Notes: generated from the letters alone by a model not told the origin. DNA of 64,000 nt from Pseudorhodoferax soli (GCF_003337555.1 NZ_QPJK01000013.1:124001-188000), one strand, 5' to 3'. Shown: positions 24,395-33,624, counted from the stretch's first letter. Made by a program: numbers and translations.

Positions 24395-25158
24395 GGTTTC
24401 GGCGCGGCCGGCGTGTCCGGCGCGACGGTGGCCTGGACGCCGGCCGCCTCGAGCGGCGCCAGGAAGTTCACGAGGTCCAGCTCCAGCCGCTGCTCGTCCT
24501 GGCTCAGCCGGTAGGAGGTGACGGAGCAGTTGGGCACGTCGCCCTCGGCATCGATGGCCAGGATCTGGCGCTCGTCCAGGCCTTCGATCAGGTAGCGCAT
24601 GCAGTTGACCACCACCTGGTGCGCCACGATCAGCACGCGCTGGCCGCTGTACTCGCGGGTCACCATCTCGGTCAGGCTGCGCAGGCGCAGGATCACGTCG
24701 CACCAGCTCTCTCCGCCGGGCGGGCGGAAGTAGAACTTGCCCACATGCGCGCGCTGTTCGCTCAACGCCGGATGCTGCTGCGTGATGCCCAGGTGCGTCA
24801 GCCGGTCCAGGATGCCGAACTCCTTCTCGCGCAGGCGTTCGTCCTGGCGGGTCTGTACCGAGCGATCCCAGCCCTCGGCCGCCTCGGCCAGGATGCGCGC
24901 CGTCTCCATGGCGCGCAGGTAGGGCGAGCAGAGCACGACCTGAGGGCGCTGCTCCGGCGCCATGCGGCCGAACCACCGGCCCAGCGCACGCGACTGCGCC
25001 AGGCCCAGGTCGGACAGCGGCGTGTCGATGTCGCGGAAACGGATGTCGATGACGGGCAGCCCTGCGGCTTCGGCCTGGTCGCGCGCGACGTTGCCCGCAC
25101 TCTGCCCGTGGCGCACGACCCAGAGAGTTTGCGGCCACGCCGGTGTCGTTGGTGTCAT
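24391..25158 (-). CDS. Histidine phosphatase / phosphoglycerate mutase-like protein
   Basis: Protein of 255 residues. The catalytic RHG motif is at residues 16-18 (LWVVRHGQSAGN), followed by SPYLRAMETARI with the second Arg, REKEFGILDRL, and a second His in VLIVAHQVVV. All core residues of the histidine phosphatase superfamily are kept. The protein is somewhat long, with a low-complexity tail rich in Ala and Pro. Whether it is a mutase or a phosphatase on another small phosphate ester cannot be told. It is coupled to nnrD through an ATGA overlap. Confidence 0.85.
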   Translation of the reverse strand: MTPTTPAWPQTLWVVRHGQSAGNVARDQAEAAGLPVIDIRFRDIDTPLSDLGLAQSRALGRWFGRMAPEQRPQVVLCSPYLRAMETARILAEAAEGWDRSVQTRQDERLREKEFGILDRLTHLGITQQHPALSEQRAHVGKFYFRPPGGESWCDVILRLRSLTEMVTREYSGQRVLIVAHQVVVNCMRYLIEGLDERQILAIDAEGDVPNCSVTSYRLSQDEQRLELDLVNFLAPLEAAGVQATVAPDTPAAPKP

Positions 25159-25410
25159 GCGGGCGATGTTCCGAGCGCAGCAGGGTGGGCGTTGTAGGTT
25201 CAGGACGCATCGTCGTGGCGGCTCCTGGCGCAGGGCGCGACCGGCCTGGCGCCCAGGGCGCGATGGCGTGGCGGCGACCCTGCTGGCCATGCAGTGAAGC
25301 GGCGGGAGCCAGGGAAGCGGGAATGCGGTTTGCCGGTCGGTCCGGCCGGTGGGCCGCCTCGGCGGCTGCCTCTGCGCACTTTCCCCCAACCCATTTGACG
25401 AAGGACTGCC

Positions 25411-25923
25411 ATGACCACCCGAGCCGAAGAGAACCTGATGGACTGGTTGCGCGATGCGCACGCGATGGAAGAGCAGGCGGAGAAGATGCTGGCCGCCACG
25501 GCCGCCAGGCTGGAGAACTACCCGGTGCTGAAGCAGCGCATCGAGCAGCACCTGGAAGAGACGCGCCGCCAGGCGACGCTGGTGCGTGGCTGCATCGAAC
25601 GGCGCGGCGGCGACACCTCCGCAGTGAAGGACTTGACCGGCCGCATCGTCGCCATGGCCCAGGGCATGAGCGGCATGTTCGTCACCGACGAGGTGGTCAA
25701 GGCCAGCATGAGCAGCTACGCGTTCGAGCACATGGAGATCGCCAGCTACCGCATCCTGGCGGCCGCTGCGGCCGTCTGCAACGATGCCGAAACGCAGCGC
25801 GTGTGCGAGCAGATCCTGCAGGAAGAGGTGGCCATGGCGGACTGGCTCGCCGCGCAGATGCCGGAGATCACCCGCGAGTTCCTGCTGCGCGACGAGACGC
25901 CCAACGTGACCGCGAAGCACTGA
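25411..25923 (+). CDS. DUF892 ferritin-like protein (YciE/YciF family)
   Basis: Protein of 170 residues with the DUF892 layout of paired helices: ENLMDWLRDAHAMEEQAEKML, HLEETRRQATLVRGCIERRG, then YAFEHMEIASYRILAAAA and EEVAMADWL. Conserved Glu and His residues match the putative di-metal site of the family. Such proteins are induced by osmotic, oxidative or stationary-phase stress in enterics; the exact role is open. GAAGGA lies before the ATG. It is flanked by other stress genes, including the manganese catalase on the opposite strand. Confidence 0.85.
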   Translation: MTTRAEENLMDWLRDAHAMEEQAEKMLAATAARLENYPVLKQRIEQHLEETRRQATLVRGCIERRGGDTSAVKDLTGRIVAMAQGMSGMFVTDEVVKASMSSYAFEHMEIASYRILAAAAAVCNDAETQRVCEQILQEEVAMADWLAAQMPEITREFLLRDETPNVTAKH

Positions 25924-26005
25924 CGCAGAGCCCCGCGCCGCCCGCACCCGGCGGCGGCGCTGCGCCGCAGCCCGGGCGACCGGGCGCGGCGCACCGTGCA
26001 GGCCG

Positions 26006-26969
26006 TCAGAGGCCGGCGGATGCCGGGGGCGTGGGGTCGGTGCTGCCGCCGGCCGGGGTCGGCTTGACGGCCCGCGTGATGTCGTTCAGGGCCGCGTCCT
26101 CGCCCATGCCCAATTCGGCACCGGTGAGCGGGTCGCCGGTCGTCACCGACGCAGTGCGCGAGGCCATCTGCTGCACCACGGTTTCCTCCGCCGCAGCGAG
26201 CGCCACGGTGGGCAGGCCCGTGCCGCCGTCCACCGCGGCCTGCTGGTCGCGGTCCGAGACGAACTGCCAGCGCTCGCCCGCGTTCCACGGGCCGCGCACC
26301 GCGTCGCCTTCGCCCTGCGACATGTTGAAGTACACGCTGGTGAAGCGCGGATCGCCTGGCGTCTTGCCGGGCGGAAAGTTCGGCGCGATGCTGTACAGCG
26401 CCTTCTCGAAGGACTTCTGGTGTGCGATCTCGCGCGTCATCAAGAAGCCCAGCGCCTCCTTCACGCCCGGGTCGTCGGTCAGGTTGATCAGCCGCTCGTA
26501 GACGATCTTGGCGCGCGCCTCGGCGGCGATGTTGGAGCGCAGGTCGGCCGTGGGCTCGCCGATGGTGTCGATGTAGGCCGCTGTCCAGGGCACGCCGGCG
26601 GAGTTGACCAGCGGCGGGCCGCCGCCGTAGAGCACCTGGGTCACGTGGCTGTCGTTGCCCGCGCCCGAGATCGCGCGGTACAGCTCGGCCTCGGTCTCCA
26701 CGCCTTCGGCCAGCCGGCCCTTGGCGCCCTTGTTGAGCATGGCGACGATGGTGCCGATCACCTCCAGGTGGCTCAGCCTCGGTGGCGATGTCCATCAGCA
26801 TGTCCTTGCGGCCCGGGTCGTCCTCGCCCAGGGCCTGGGTGAAGTAGCGGCAGGCTGCGGCCAGCTCGCCCTGCGGGCCGCCGAACTGCTCGAGCATGAG
26901 GTTGGCGAGGCCCGGATTGGTCTCGGTCACGCGGACCGTGTACTGCAGACGTTTGTTGTGCGAAAACAT
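26006..26969 (-). pseudogene. Manganese catalase, frameshifted
   Basis: The start at 26969 follows AGGAG and reads MFSHNKRLQYTVRVTETNP, then LEQFGGPQGELAAACRYFTQ, a perfect manganese-catalase N-terminus. After MDIATE the frame shifts at about 26776-26779: the expected EELSHLEVIGTIVAMLN becomes EAEPPGGDR, and the correct reading resumes in another frame from IGTIVAMLN to the stop at 26006. Two bases are missing relative to the expected GAGGAGCTGAGC. The lost segment carries a Glu and a His of the di-manganese site, so the product should be inactive. If the shift is a sequencing error, the gene encodes a normal catalase of about 320 residues. Confidence 0.8.
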
Positions 26970-27045
26970 GGGTGAGAACTCCTGGTTGGTGGGGTGCAGC
27001 AAGCCGGCAATCGGCATGCCGCAAGGCGCGCACCGCGATGCCGTC

Positions 27046-27999
27046 TCAGCCCCCGCGCAACAGCGACCGGTGGATGGCCGTGGCGGCGATGGCCGCATTG
27101 CCGGCGGCCACCGCGACCTGGTTCAGGCCCTCGGCCACATCGCCCGCGGCATACAGGCCCTGCACGGTGGTGGCGCCGTGGCCGTCCACCCGCACGTAGC
27201 CGTCTTCGCCGCAGGCCGCGCCGAGCTGCAGCGCCAGCCCGTGGTGGACCTGCAGGCCGAGGGCGCAGTACAGCGAATCGCAGGTCGAGCGGGCCGGGCC
27301 ATGGGTGACGGTGATGCGGCCGTCGCGGTAGTCGATCGCGTCGACCGCACCGGCGGCCAGGCGGACGCCGGCCTGCTGCAACCGGCCGGCGTCTTCGGGG
27401 CCGAGCGTGGCGCTTCCACCGTCGAGGAACAGCGTGACGTGCGGCGTGAAATGCCGCAGGAACAGCGCCTCGCCCACGCCGGCCGCGCCGTCGGCGTAGA
27501 CGCCGACCGTCCGGTCGCGCACCTCGTAGCCGTCGCACACCGGGCAGTAGCGCAGTGCGCCGCGCGCCAGCGCATCGCGCATGTGCGGCGCGCGCGGCGC
27601 GATGTCGCGCACGCCGGTGGCCAGCAGCAGCCGCCTGCTGCGCACGGTGCCGCTGGCGCAGCGGACGACGAAGCCTTCGTCCGTGCGCTGTGCGGCCTGC
27701 GCCGTGTCGTGCAGCCAGGCCACGGGGTAGGGCGTGAGCTGGGCGCGCAGCGCGCCCAGCAGGTCGGCACCGGCAATGCCCTGCGGGAAGCCCGGGTAGT
27801 TGTGGCTCAGCGGCACCGCGGCCAGGCGGCTCTGCTGCGCATCGACCAGCACCACCGACCGCCGGAAGCGGGCGAGGTACAGCGCGGCCGTCATGCCGGC
27901 GGGCCCGCCGCCGACGATGGCGACGTCGGCGGCCAGGGCCGTGGGCGCTTCGCCGTGGGGCGTCGATCGGGCGGTGGGCAGGGCGGGGAATTCAGGCAT
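27046..27999 (-). CDS. Thioredoxin-reductase-like FAD oxidoreductase
   Basis: Protein of 317 residues with FAD motif GGGPAG at residues 30-35, a redox Cys pair CPVC at 152-155 in the position of the TrxB CATC motif, and the second FAD motif LYAAGDVAEG near the C-terminus. Fold and length fit low-molecular-weight thioredoxin reductases. However, the NADPH-binding glycine motif is weak (VGVYADGAAGVGEALFL), so the electron donor or partner may differ. No thioredoxin gene is adjacent. It follows the CheB-like gene on the same strand and precedes the broken manganese catalase, so a redox-stress role is likely. Confidence 0.8.
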   Translation of the reverse strand: MPEFPALPTARSTPHGEAPTALAADVAIVGGGPAGMTAALYLARFRRSVVLVDAQQSRLAAVPLSHNYPGFPQGIAGADLLGALRAQLTPYPVAWLHDTAQAAQRTDEGFVVRCASGTVRSRRLLLATGVRDIAPRAPHMRDALARGALRYCPVCDGYEVRDRTVGVYADGAAGVGEALFLRHFTPHVTLFLDGGSATLGPEDAGRLQQAGVRLAAGAVDAIDYRDGRITVTHGPARSTCDSLYCALGLQVHHGLALQLGAACGEDGYVRVDGHGATTVQGLYAAGDVAEGLNQVAVAAGNAAIAATAIHRSLLRGG

Positions 28000-28092
28000 C
28001 CCGCCGCCCGGCAAAACACGGTCCCGGGCCGTGCGGTCCAGGGGGCGGCAGCCACGTGGTGCGTCGTCCCGGCGCGGTCCTTCGCGCCGCGC

Positions 28093-29088
28093 TCAGGCCA
28101 CCGGTGCGCGGGGCGGCCCTTCGACGAACCGACGCAACACCTGGATCGCGTGGGCCAGCTCTTGCGCTTCGCCCAGCGCCGCCTGTCCGCTGGCCGGCAT
28201 CCGCGCCTCCTGGACCTCCGCCAGGCGGCGCAGGATCGCCTCCTTTTCCTGCAGCGCCCTCAGGCTGGCCCACAGCGCCGAGTCGGTGGTCTCCTCGCGT
28301 GCCGCGGCCAGGGTCCGCAGCGAGTAGGCATGGCCGGTGTGGCATGCAAACCGCACCGGCCGTTGGTCCTTCAGCTCGAACAACGAGCCGCCGCAATCGG
28401 GACAGGTGAAGACCGACGGCGCACCGATGGCTTTCAGGTGCCGCATGTCCGCGCCGCCGAAGCTGGCAGCGTGCTCGTCGCGCAACGCCTGGGTCGGTCC
28501 GCTGGCCGTCCGCCGTGGCTTGGCAAGGGCCAGTGTGCCCAGCAGGGCGGGCATGTCGTCCAGCGTTGCGAGGTGGTCCACCTCGACGTAGGCCAGCGCG
28601 CTCAGAGGCATGCTGGGCTCACGCGCGTCGTCGGGGTCCTGCACGACGGCCAGGCCCCCGCATTCCTTGATGGCCTTGAGGCCGGCGGTGCCATCGTCCA
28701 GCGTGCCCGTGAGCACCACACCGACGGCTCGCGCGCCGTATTCCATGGCGGCCGATCGGAACAGGGGGTCGATGGCCGGCCGGGTGTGATGGATCTTGGG
28801 ACCTTTCCAGACGCGGATCCTTCCATGCTCGATCAGCATGTGGCTGTCCGATGGTGCGACGTAGATGACGCCAGGCTCCGGTACCTCGCCTGGTTCGCCG
28901 AACTTCGCGCGGTTCGGCCCCTTGTACGCCAGCAGATCGGGCAGGGCGCTGGGGTGTGCGCCAAGGTGTTGCACCAGGAGGATCGGCGCTGGAAAGTTGG
29001 CGGGAAGGTGGCCGGCGATCTTGAGCATCGCATCGACACCGCCGGCGGAGGCTCCGACGACGATCACGTTGTAGGCGGCAGGGGACAC
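28093..29088 (-). CDS. CheB-type methylesterase domain protein with C-terminal zinc ribbon
   Basis: Protein of 331 residues from a GTG at 29088. Residues 1-190 are a CheB methylesterase domain with the expected triad Ser14 (VGASAGG), His41 (VQHLG) and Asp132 (TGTLDDGTAGL). No receiver domain precedes it, unlike chemotaxis CheB. After about residue 225 there is a zinc-ribbon-like segment (FTCPDCGGSLFEL, then FACHTGHAYS) followed by a helical tail. No chemotaxis genes are near. Such stand-alone CheB-like proteins with a Cys ribbon occur in stress clusters of soil bacteria; their substrate is unknown. Confidence 0.8.
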   Translation of the reverse strand: MSPAAYNVIVVGASAGGVDAMLKIAGHLPANFPAPILLVQHLGAHPSALPDLLAYKGPNRAKFGEPGEVPEPGVIYVAPSDSHMLIEHGRIRVWKGPKIHHTRPAIDPLFRSAAMEYGARAVGVVLTGTLDDGTAGLKAIKECGGLAVVQDPDDAREPSMPLSALAYVEVDHLATLDDMPALLGTLALAKPRRTASGPTQALRDEHAASFGGADMRHLKAIGAPSVFTCPDCGGSLFELKDQRPVRFACHTGHAYSLRTLAAAREETTDSALWASLRALQEKEAILRRLAEVQEARMPASGQAALGEAQELAHAIQVLRRFVEGPPRAPVA

Positions 29089-29353
29089 GGCAAGGACCTT
29101 TAGAAACTTGCGGCAAGCCTAGGGGCCGCGCGCTGCAGCGCGTGTAGGAATCCATGTGGCGACCTTGGGAGACGGAACCAGCAAGGGCGGGCTGCTGGCG
29201 ATCGAGCCCGAAGTGCCGTGCAGTGGGCCCGCATCCATGCCCGCTGCCACGGGCAGGCGCAGACGCAAAAGTTGCGGCAATTCCTGCCGTCCGGGCCTGC
29301 GCCGGCGGCAGGCCGGCCGACGGACCCAGCTGGCGCCGCGAGCGCTCAGCCAT

Positions 29354-29388
29354 AAGGAAAGGGCCGGCGCCCCACGGAGGCCCGGCCC
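29354..29388 (-). terminator. Probable intrinsic terminator of the KGG gene
   Basis: On the minus strand GGGCCGG pairs with CCGGCCC (29361-29367 and 29382-29388) and is followed by TTTCCTT. It lies about 40 bases after the KGG stop. Otherwise the 341-base gap 29089-29429 shows nothing. Confidence 0.5.
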
Positions 29389-29429
29389 GGCGCCAGCGGC
29401 CGCATCAGCGCGGCCTGGCGGTTGCACCC

Positions 29430-29825
29430 TCAGCGCTTGTCGTTCTTGTGGCTCTGCCGGCCGGCAGCGGCATGCTGTTCGCTGCTGCCACCGCGTGTGC
29501 CGCTCGAAGACCGGTCCGACGAACCGCTGTTGCTGCTGGCCTGGCCGCGCCCACCCGTTTGGTTGCCGCCGCCTTGGCTGCTTTCATTGCCTTGGCTGCC
29601 TTGGCCGCCATGGCTCCTGGAGCCTGCCTCGCGTGCCTCCGCGGAAGAGAACTCGTGTGCGTTGCCGCTGGCATGGGCCGCCTTGCCGCCCTGGCTTGCG
29701 ATCTCGCGCTGTTTGTTCTCGTCCATCGATGCGAAACCCCGGTTGGACGTGCCGCCGCCTTGGTCGCCGCCCTGGTTGCCGCTGCCGTTGTTGTTGCCTT
29801 GGTTGGTGTTCTGGTTCGAAGCCAT
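29430..29825 (-). CDS. KGG-repeat general stress protein
   Basis: Protein of 131 residues, very rich in Gly, Ser, Gln and Asn. It contains GFASMDENKQREIASQGGKA and a second related unit (EFSSAEAREAGSRSHGGQG), the con-10/GsiB-type KGG motif of hydrophilin-like stress proteins. These are small, soluble and disordered, and accumulate in desiccation, heat or stationary phase. AGGAGA precedes the ATG. It is single-gene, with its own downstream hairpin at 29354-29388. Confidence 0.85.
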   Translation of the reverse strand: MASNQNTNQGNNNGSGNQGGDQGGGTSNRGFASMDENKQREIASQGGKAAHASGNAHEFSSAEAREAGSRSHGGQGSQGNESSQGGGNQTGGRGQASSNSGSSDRSSSGTRGGSSEQHAAAGRQSHKNDKR

Positions 29826-30048
29826 GCATTTCTCCTGAGGAAGTTGAAAGATCCCGGCGTTCGATGCGCCGGAGAAAGCACCTTATGCCTGGCCGTTTGC
29901 CTCGCCGATCCGAACATTCCTTGTCCGCGGGTCAGCATGGTCCGACGCGCGGTACCAGCGTCGTCGCGCCGGTGTCCGTGGCCGATCGGCGCGACCGGGC
30001 GTGCCCCGCCATGCGGTCGTGCCCCTGGTGCCGAGCGGCCGCCTCCCG

Positions 30049-30981
30049 TCAGCGGCGTTGCGTTGGCATGGCGCGGCCAGACCAGGTCGGGAGCCACTGC
30101 GCGAGATGCTCGGCGAACCCGTCCGCTGCCGGCGAGCCGGAACGCGCGGTGGGGCGGTAGAGGCACACGGTGCGCATGGCTTCGGGATCGATGACCCGCC
30201 GCATCACGAGGCCGAAGCGCTCCGCCATCACACCGACGTAGGCCGGCGCCAGCGTCGCGGCGATGCCCTCGGCTGCGATGCCGAATGCCGTCGAGATGTT
30301 GTCGACGATGTCCACCGGCGTGACGCGCTCGCCCTCGGGCGCGCTCAGATGCATCTGCGCCACGCTGCGTTCGTGGTCGCGGCCCGCGGCCACGAGTGCC
30401 ACGCTGTGCAGATCGACCCAGCGCAGCACGCGGCGACGCGCCAACGGATGGTTCCTGGCGCACCACAGCACCCATTGGCTCTCGAACAGGACCTGCCGCG
30501 ATACGTCGCTGCCGAAGGCCCGGTCCGGGCCGACCGCAAGGTCGACGTCGCCCGCAGCGACCGCATCGACGAGTGCGTCCACCGGGATGTCGCGGACATG
30601 CACCACCACCTTCGGGTGCGTGGCCTGGTGGCTGCGGATCGCGCCCGGCACCGCCGAGCTGGCCAGCACCAGGGGCGCACCGATGCGCACGATGCCGGCG
30701 GCGCGGTTGCGCACGTCGGCCGCGGCATGCTCGGCCGCCTGCACGTGGCGCAGCATGGTCTGGGCCGAGCCCAGGAAGTCGCGCCCCGCACTGGACAGGT
30801 CGACGCGCCGCGTCGTGCGGTCGAACAGCCGAAAGCCGAGCAGGGCCTCCAGTTCGGACACCAACTGGCTGACGGCCTGCGTCGTCATGCCCAGTTGCTC
30901 CGCTGCAGCGCCGAAGTTGCGCGTCTCGTTGACGGCGGCGAAGGCTTCGACCTGGCGCAGCGTGAACCGGATGAGGGGCAT
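30049..30981 (-). CDS. LysR-type regulator of the hpa operon
   Basis: Protein of 310 residues. The N-terminal winged helix is typical ([20 protein letters not shown], then [19 protein letters not shown]), followed by the two-lobed effector domain. It is divergent from the hpa genes, with 135 bases between starts and a TTATCAA palindrome in between, the classic LysR arrangement. It therefore probably activates the homoprotocatechuate operon in response to a pathway intermediate. This differs from E. coli, where HpaR is a MarR-type repressor. Confidence 0.88.
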   Translation of the reverse strand: MPLIRFTLRQVEAFAAVNETRNFGAAAEQLGMTTQAVSQLVSELEALLGFRLFDRTTRRVDLSSAGRDFLGSAQTMLRHVQAAEHAAADVRNRAAGIVRIGAPLVLASSAVPGAIRSHQATHPKVVVHVRDIPVDALVDAVAAGDVDLAVGPDRAFGSDVSRQVLFESQWVLWCARNHPLARRRVLRWVDLHSVALVAAGRDHERSVAQMHLSAPEGERVTPVDIVDNISTAFGIAAEGIAATLAPAYVGVMAERFGLVMRRVIDPEAMRTVCLYRPTARSGSPAADGFAEHLAQWLPTWSGRAMPTQRR

Positions 30982-30991
30982 GGTGTTTCGA

Positions 30992-31012
30992 TTATCAAGC
31001 GCTGGTTGATAA
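30992..31012. promoter_or_regulatory. Probable LysR operator, TTATCAA-N7-TTGATAA
   Basis: Perfect 7-base inverted repeat with a 7-base spacer, starting 11 bases upstream of the LysR start and about 105 before hpaH. The position fits an activator and autoregulation site for the divergent pair. Confidence 0.65.
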
Positions 31013-31116
31013 CTGTCGCGAATCCATTGATTGTTGTCTCGCTGCACCCCCTGGACACTGCGGCTCCTTGCATGGATGAAACGCCTGGCAGCGGCTGCCG
31101 GGCCAGGAGACGAACA

Positions 31117-31920
31117 GTGCTTGACACAGACACCCACGCCGCGCTGGCGCATGAACTCGCGGAGTCCGAACGCAGCCGCGTGCAGCTCGCGCAGTTCTCG
31201 CTGCGCCACCCGACCATGGAGATCGCCGACAGCTACGCGATCCAGCGCGCGTGGGTGCGCCTGCAGGTGGCGCAGGGGCGCCGTGCCATCGGCCACAAGA
31301 TCGGGCTGACCTCGCGGGCGATGCAGATCGCCTCGCAGATCACCGAGCCGGACTACGGCACCCTGCTCGACAGCATGCTGCTGCGCGACGGCAGCGAGGT
31401 CGAGGCCTCCCGCTTCATCGTGCCGCGGCTGGAGGTGGAGTTCGCCTTCATGCTGGGCCGCCCGTTGAAGGGCCCGAACGTGAGCCTCGTGGATGTGCTG
31501 AACGCCACCGACTACGTGATGCCCGCGCTGGAGCTGATCGACGCGCGCATCGAGCAGTTCGACCGGAACACCAAGGCGCCGCGCAAGGTGCTCGACACGA
31601 TCGCCGACAACGCCGCCAACGCTGGCATCGTGCTGGGCGGCCGGCCGATGCGGCCCGACCAGGTCGATTGGCGCTGGGCCGGCGCGCTGCTGTTCAAGAA
31701 CGGCGTGATCGAAGAGTCGGGCCTGGGCGCGGCGGTGCTGAACCACCCGGGCAACGGCGTGGCCTGGCTGGCCAACAAGCTGGCACCCCATGGCGAGAGC
31801 CTGGCGGCGGGCGAGATCGTGCTGGGCGGCTCCTTCACGCGGCCGGTCGCCTGCGCCGCGGGAGACACCTTCCATGCCGACTACGGCCCGCTCGGTTCGA
31901 TCTCGCTGAGGTTCGTGTGA
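31117..31920 (+). CDS. hpaH: 2-oxo-hept-4-ene-1,7-dioate hydratase
   Basis: Protein of 267 residues, the family's usual length, from a GTG preceded by AGGAGA. It hydrates 2-oxohept-4-ene-1,7-dioate in the homoprotocatechuate meta-cleavage pathway. Motifs of the MhpD/HpaH/FAH-like fold are present: [31 protein letters not shown] and the metal-site region [14 protein letters not shown]. It is the first gene of the operon and overlaps the hpaI remnant by one base (TGATG). The next enzyme in the route, HpaI, is not intact here. Confidence 0.9.
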   Translation: MLDTDTHAALAHELAESERSRVQLAQFSLRHPTMEIADSYAIQRAWVRLQVAQGRRAIGHKIGLTSRAMQIASQITEPDYGTLLDSMLLRDGSEVEASRFIVPRLEVEFAFMLGRPLKGPNVSLVDVLNATDYVMPALELIDARIEQFDRNTKAPRKVLDTIADNAANAGIVLGGRPMRPDQVDWRWAGALLFKNGVIEESGLGAAVLNHPGNGVAWLANKLAPHGESLAAGEIVLGGSFTRPVACAAGDTFHADYGPLGSISLRFV

Positions 31921-32108
31921 TGGGCGGGGCCACCAACGCATTCAAGTCGGCGCTGGCGCAGCCCCAGGCCCTGATCGGCCTGTGGCTCGGGCTGGCAGAC
32001 CCCTACACCGCGGAGCTGTGCGCCACCGCCGGCGCGCGGGCCCTGGCCGGCCTCTCCGTGCGCTGGGGCCCCATCGTCAAGCAGATCGGCTTCACCGCAG
32101 ATTCCTGA
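31920..32108 (+). pseudogene. hpaI: hpaI remnant fused to the tail of a Bug/TctC receptor gene
   Basis: A 62-codon frame. Residues 5-38 (NAFKSALAQPQALIGLWLGL, then PYTAELCATAG) match the N-terminus of HpaI, the 2,4-dihydroxyhept-2-ene-1,7-dioate aldolase. The last 17 residues (VRWGPIVKQIGFTADS) instead match the C-terminus of Bug-family periplasmic receptors. The missing parts total about 220 residues of HpaI and about 300 of the receptor. A deletion joining both genes in frame explains this. The aldolase active site is gone, so the product should be inactive. The ancestral operon probably ran hpaH-hpaI-bug-hpaE. Confidence 0.7.
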
Positions 32109-32119
32109 GCACCCACCCC

Positions 32120-33610
32120 ATGGCCACCTCCACATCCACCTCCACCCCCATCGTCATCGACGACCTGTCCGTCTCGCCGGACCACTACATCGGCGGGCGC
32201 CGCGTGCCGTCCGCAAGCGGCTTCGAGCTGCACAGTCCCATCGACCAACGCCTGCTGGGCCGTGTCGCCGAGGGCCTGGACGAGCATGTCGAGGCCGCCA
32301 TCGTCGCCGCGCAGCAGGCCTTCCCGGCCTGGAGCGCGCTGACGGCGGCAGAGCGCAAGCCGGTGCTGGACCGCTTCGCCGAGGAAATCGGCCAGCGCGC
32401 CGACGCCTTCTGCCGGCTGGAGAGCAACGACGCCGGCGTGCTGCTCTCGCGCATGCGCCACGGCGTGGTGCCGCGCGCCATGCTCAACATCAGCTGGTTC
32501 GCCCAGCATGCGCTGGACCTGCAGAACCGGCCCATCGAGACCGAGCAGGCGCGGCACATCGTCAGGCACGACCCGGCCGGCGTGGTGGTCATCATCACGC
32601 CGTGGAATGCGCCGCTGATGCTGTCCACCTGGAAGCTCGGCCCGGCCCTCGCGGCCGGCAACACCTGCATCCTGAAACCGCCGGAATGGGCGCCGCTGAC
32701 GTGCTCGCTGCTGGCCGATGCCGGGCATGCGGCGGGCCTGCCGCCCGGCGTCTTCAACGTGGTGCAGGGCACCGGCGCCAAGACCGGTGCCAAGCTGGTA
32801 GGCGATGCGCGCATCGCCCGTATCTCGTTCACCGGCAGCGTGCCCACGGCCAAGTGGATCGCGCAGGCGGCCGGCGCCAACCTCTTGCCGTGCAGCCTGG
32901 AGCTGGGCGGCAAGAGCCCGTTCATCGTGCTGGAAGACGCCGACCTGGACAACGCCGCTGCCACCGGCGCGCTGATGTACCGCAATGCCGGCCAGGTGTG
33001 CCTGGCGGGCACGCGCTTCCTGGTGCACGCGAACATCGCCAAGCAGTTCGTCGCCGCCATGCGCGGCCATGTGGACAAGCTGGTGGTCGGCGACCCGCGC
33101 GAGGAGGCCACCGAAGTCGGCCCCATCGTCCACCCGCGCCAGGTGGAACGCGTGCATGGCTTCGTGCAGCGCGCCGTGGCCGGCGGTGCCAGGCTGCTGT
33201 GGGGCGGCGGGCCGCACCCGTTCGGCGCGCAGTACTTCCAGCCGACCATGGTCACCGGGCTGCAGCAGAGCGACGAGATCGTGCAGAACGAGGTGTTCGG
33301 CCCGGTGCTGACGCTGCAGACCTTCGGCAGCGACGAGGAAGCCATCGCACTGGCCAACGGCACGGACTACGGCCTGGGCGGTGTCTGCTACGGCGAGACC
33401 GCCCACGCCACGGCGGTGGCCGAGCGCGTGCGCACCGGCTTCATCTGGGTCAACAGCTTCGGCATCCGCGACCTGGCCGCGCCCTTCGGCGGCATCAAGC
33501 GCAGCGGCATCGGCCGCGAGGGCGGCGACTGGAGCTTCGAGTTCTTCTGCGACGTCAAGGACGTCGTGGTGCCGAAGAAGCCCTTCCGCGCCAGTTTCAG
33601 CCAGCGATGA
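32120..33610 (+). CDS. hpaE: 5-carboxymethyl-2-hydroxymuconate semialdehyde dehydrogenase
   Basis: Aldehyde dehydrogenase of 496 residues. The cofactor region ITPWNAPLML and ISFTGSVPTAKWI, the general-base Glu in LELGGKSP and the catalytic Cys in GQVCLAGTR are all present. Within the ALDH superfamily the operon context points to HpaE, which oxidises the ring-cleavage product of homoprotocatechuate with NAD+. The start ATG at 32120 is followed by a Ser/Thr-rich leader with an unusual run of alternating residues (TSTSTST), probably disordered. It lies 11 bases after the hpaI remnant and just before hpaD. Confidence 0.88.
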   Translation: MATSTSTSTPIVIDDLSVSPDHYIGGRRVPSASGFELHSPIDQRLLGRVAEGLDEHVEAAIVAAQQAFPAWSALTAAERKPVLDRFAEEIGQRADAFCRLESNDAGVLLSRMRHGVVPRAMLNISWFAQHALDLQNRPIETEQARHIVRHDPAGVVVIITPWNAPLMLSTWKLGPALAAGNTCILKPPEWAPLTCSLLADAGHAAGLPPGVFNVVQGTGAKTGAKLVGDARIARISFTGSVPTAKWIAQAAGANLLPCSLELGGKSPFIVLEDADLDNAAATGALMYRNAGQVCLAGTRFLVHANIAKQFVAAMRGHVDKLVVGDPREEATEVGPIVHPRQVERVHGFVQRAVAGGARLLWGGGPHPFGAQYFQPTMVTGLQQSDEIVQNEVFGPVLTLQTFGSDEEAIALANGTDYGLGGVCYGETAHATAVAERVRTGFIWVNSFGIRDLAAPFGGIKRSGIGREGGDWSFEFFCDVKDVVVPKKPFRASFSQR

Positions 33611-33624
33611 ACAGGAGCCACACC

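Noticed and set aside
19551-24514. Frames of over 1000 codons on both strands across the glf-fusion region
   Set aside because: They run through several well-supported genes and have no domain or signal; they come from the scarcity of stop codons in GC-rich DNA.
29154-30194. Plus-strand frames over the KGG gene and the LysR 3' end
   Set aside because: They are antisense to two supported genes and low in complexity; no ribosome site.
31920-32108. Functional hpaI gene
   Set aside because: Only the first 38 residues fit HpaI; catalytic and metal residues lie in the missing part.
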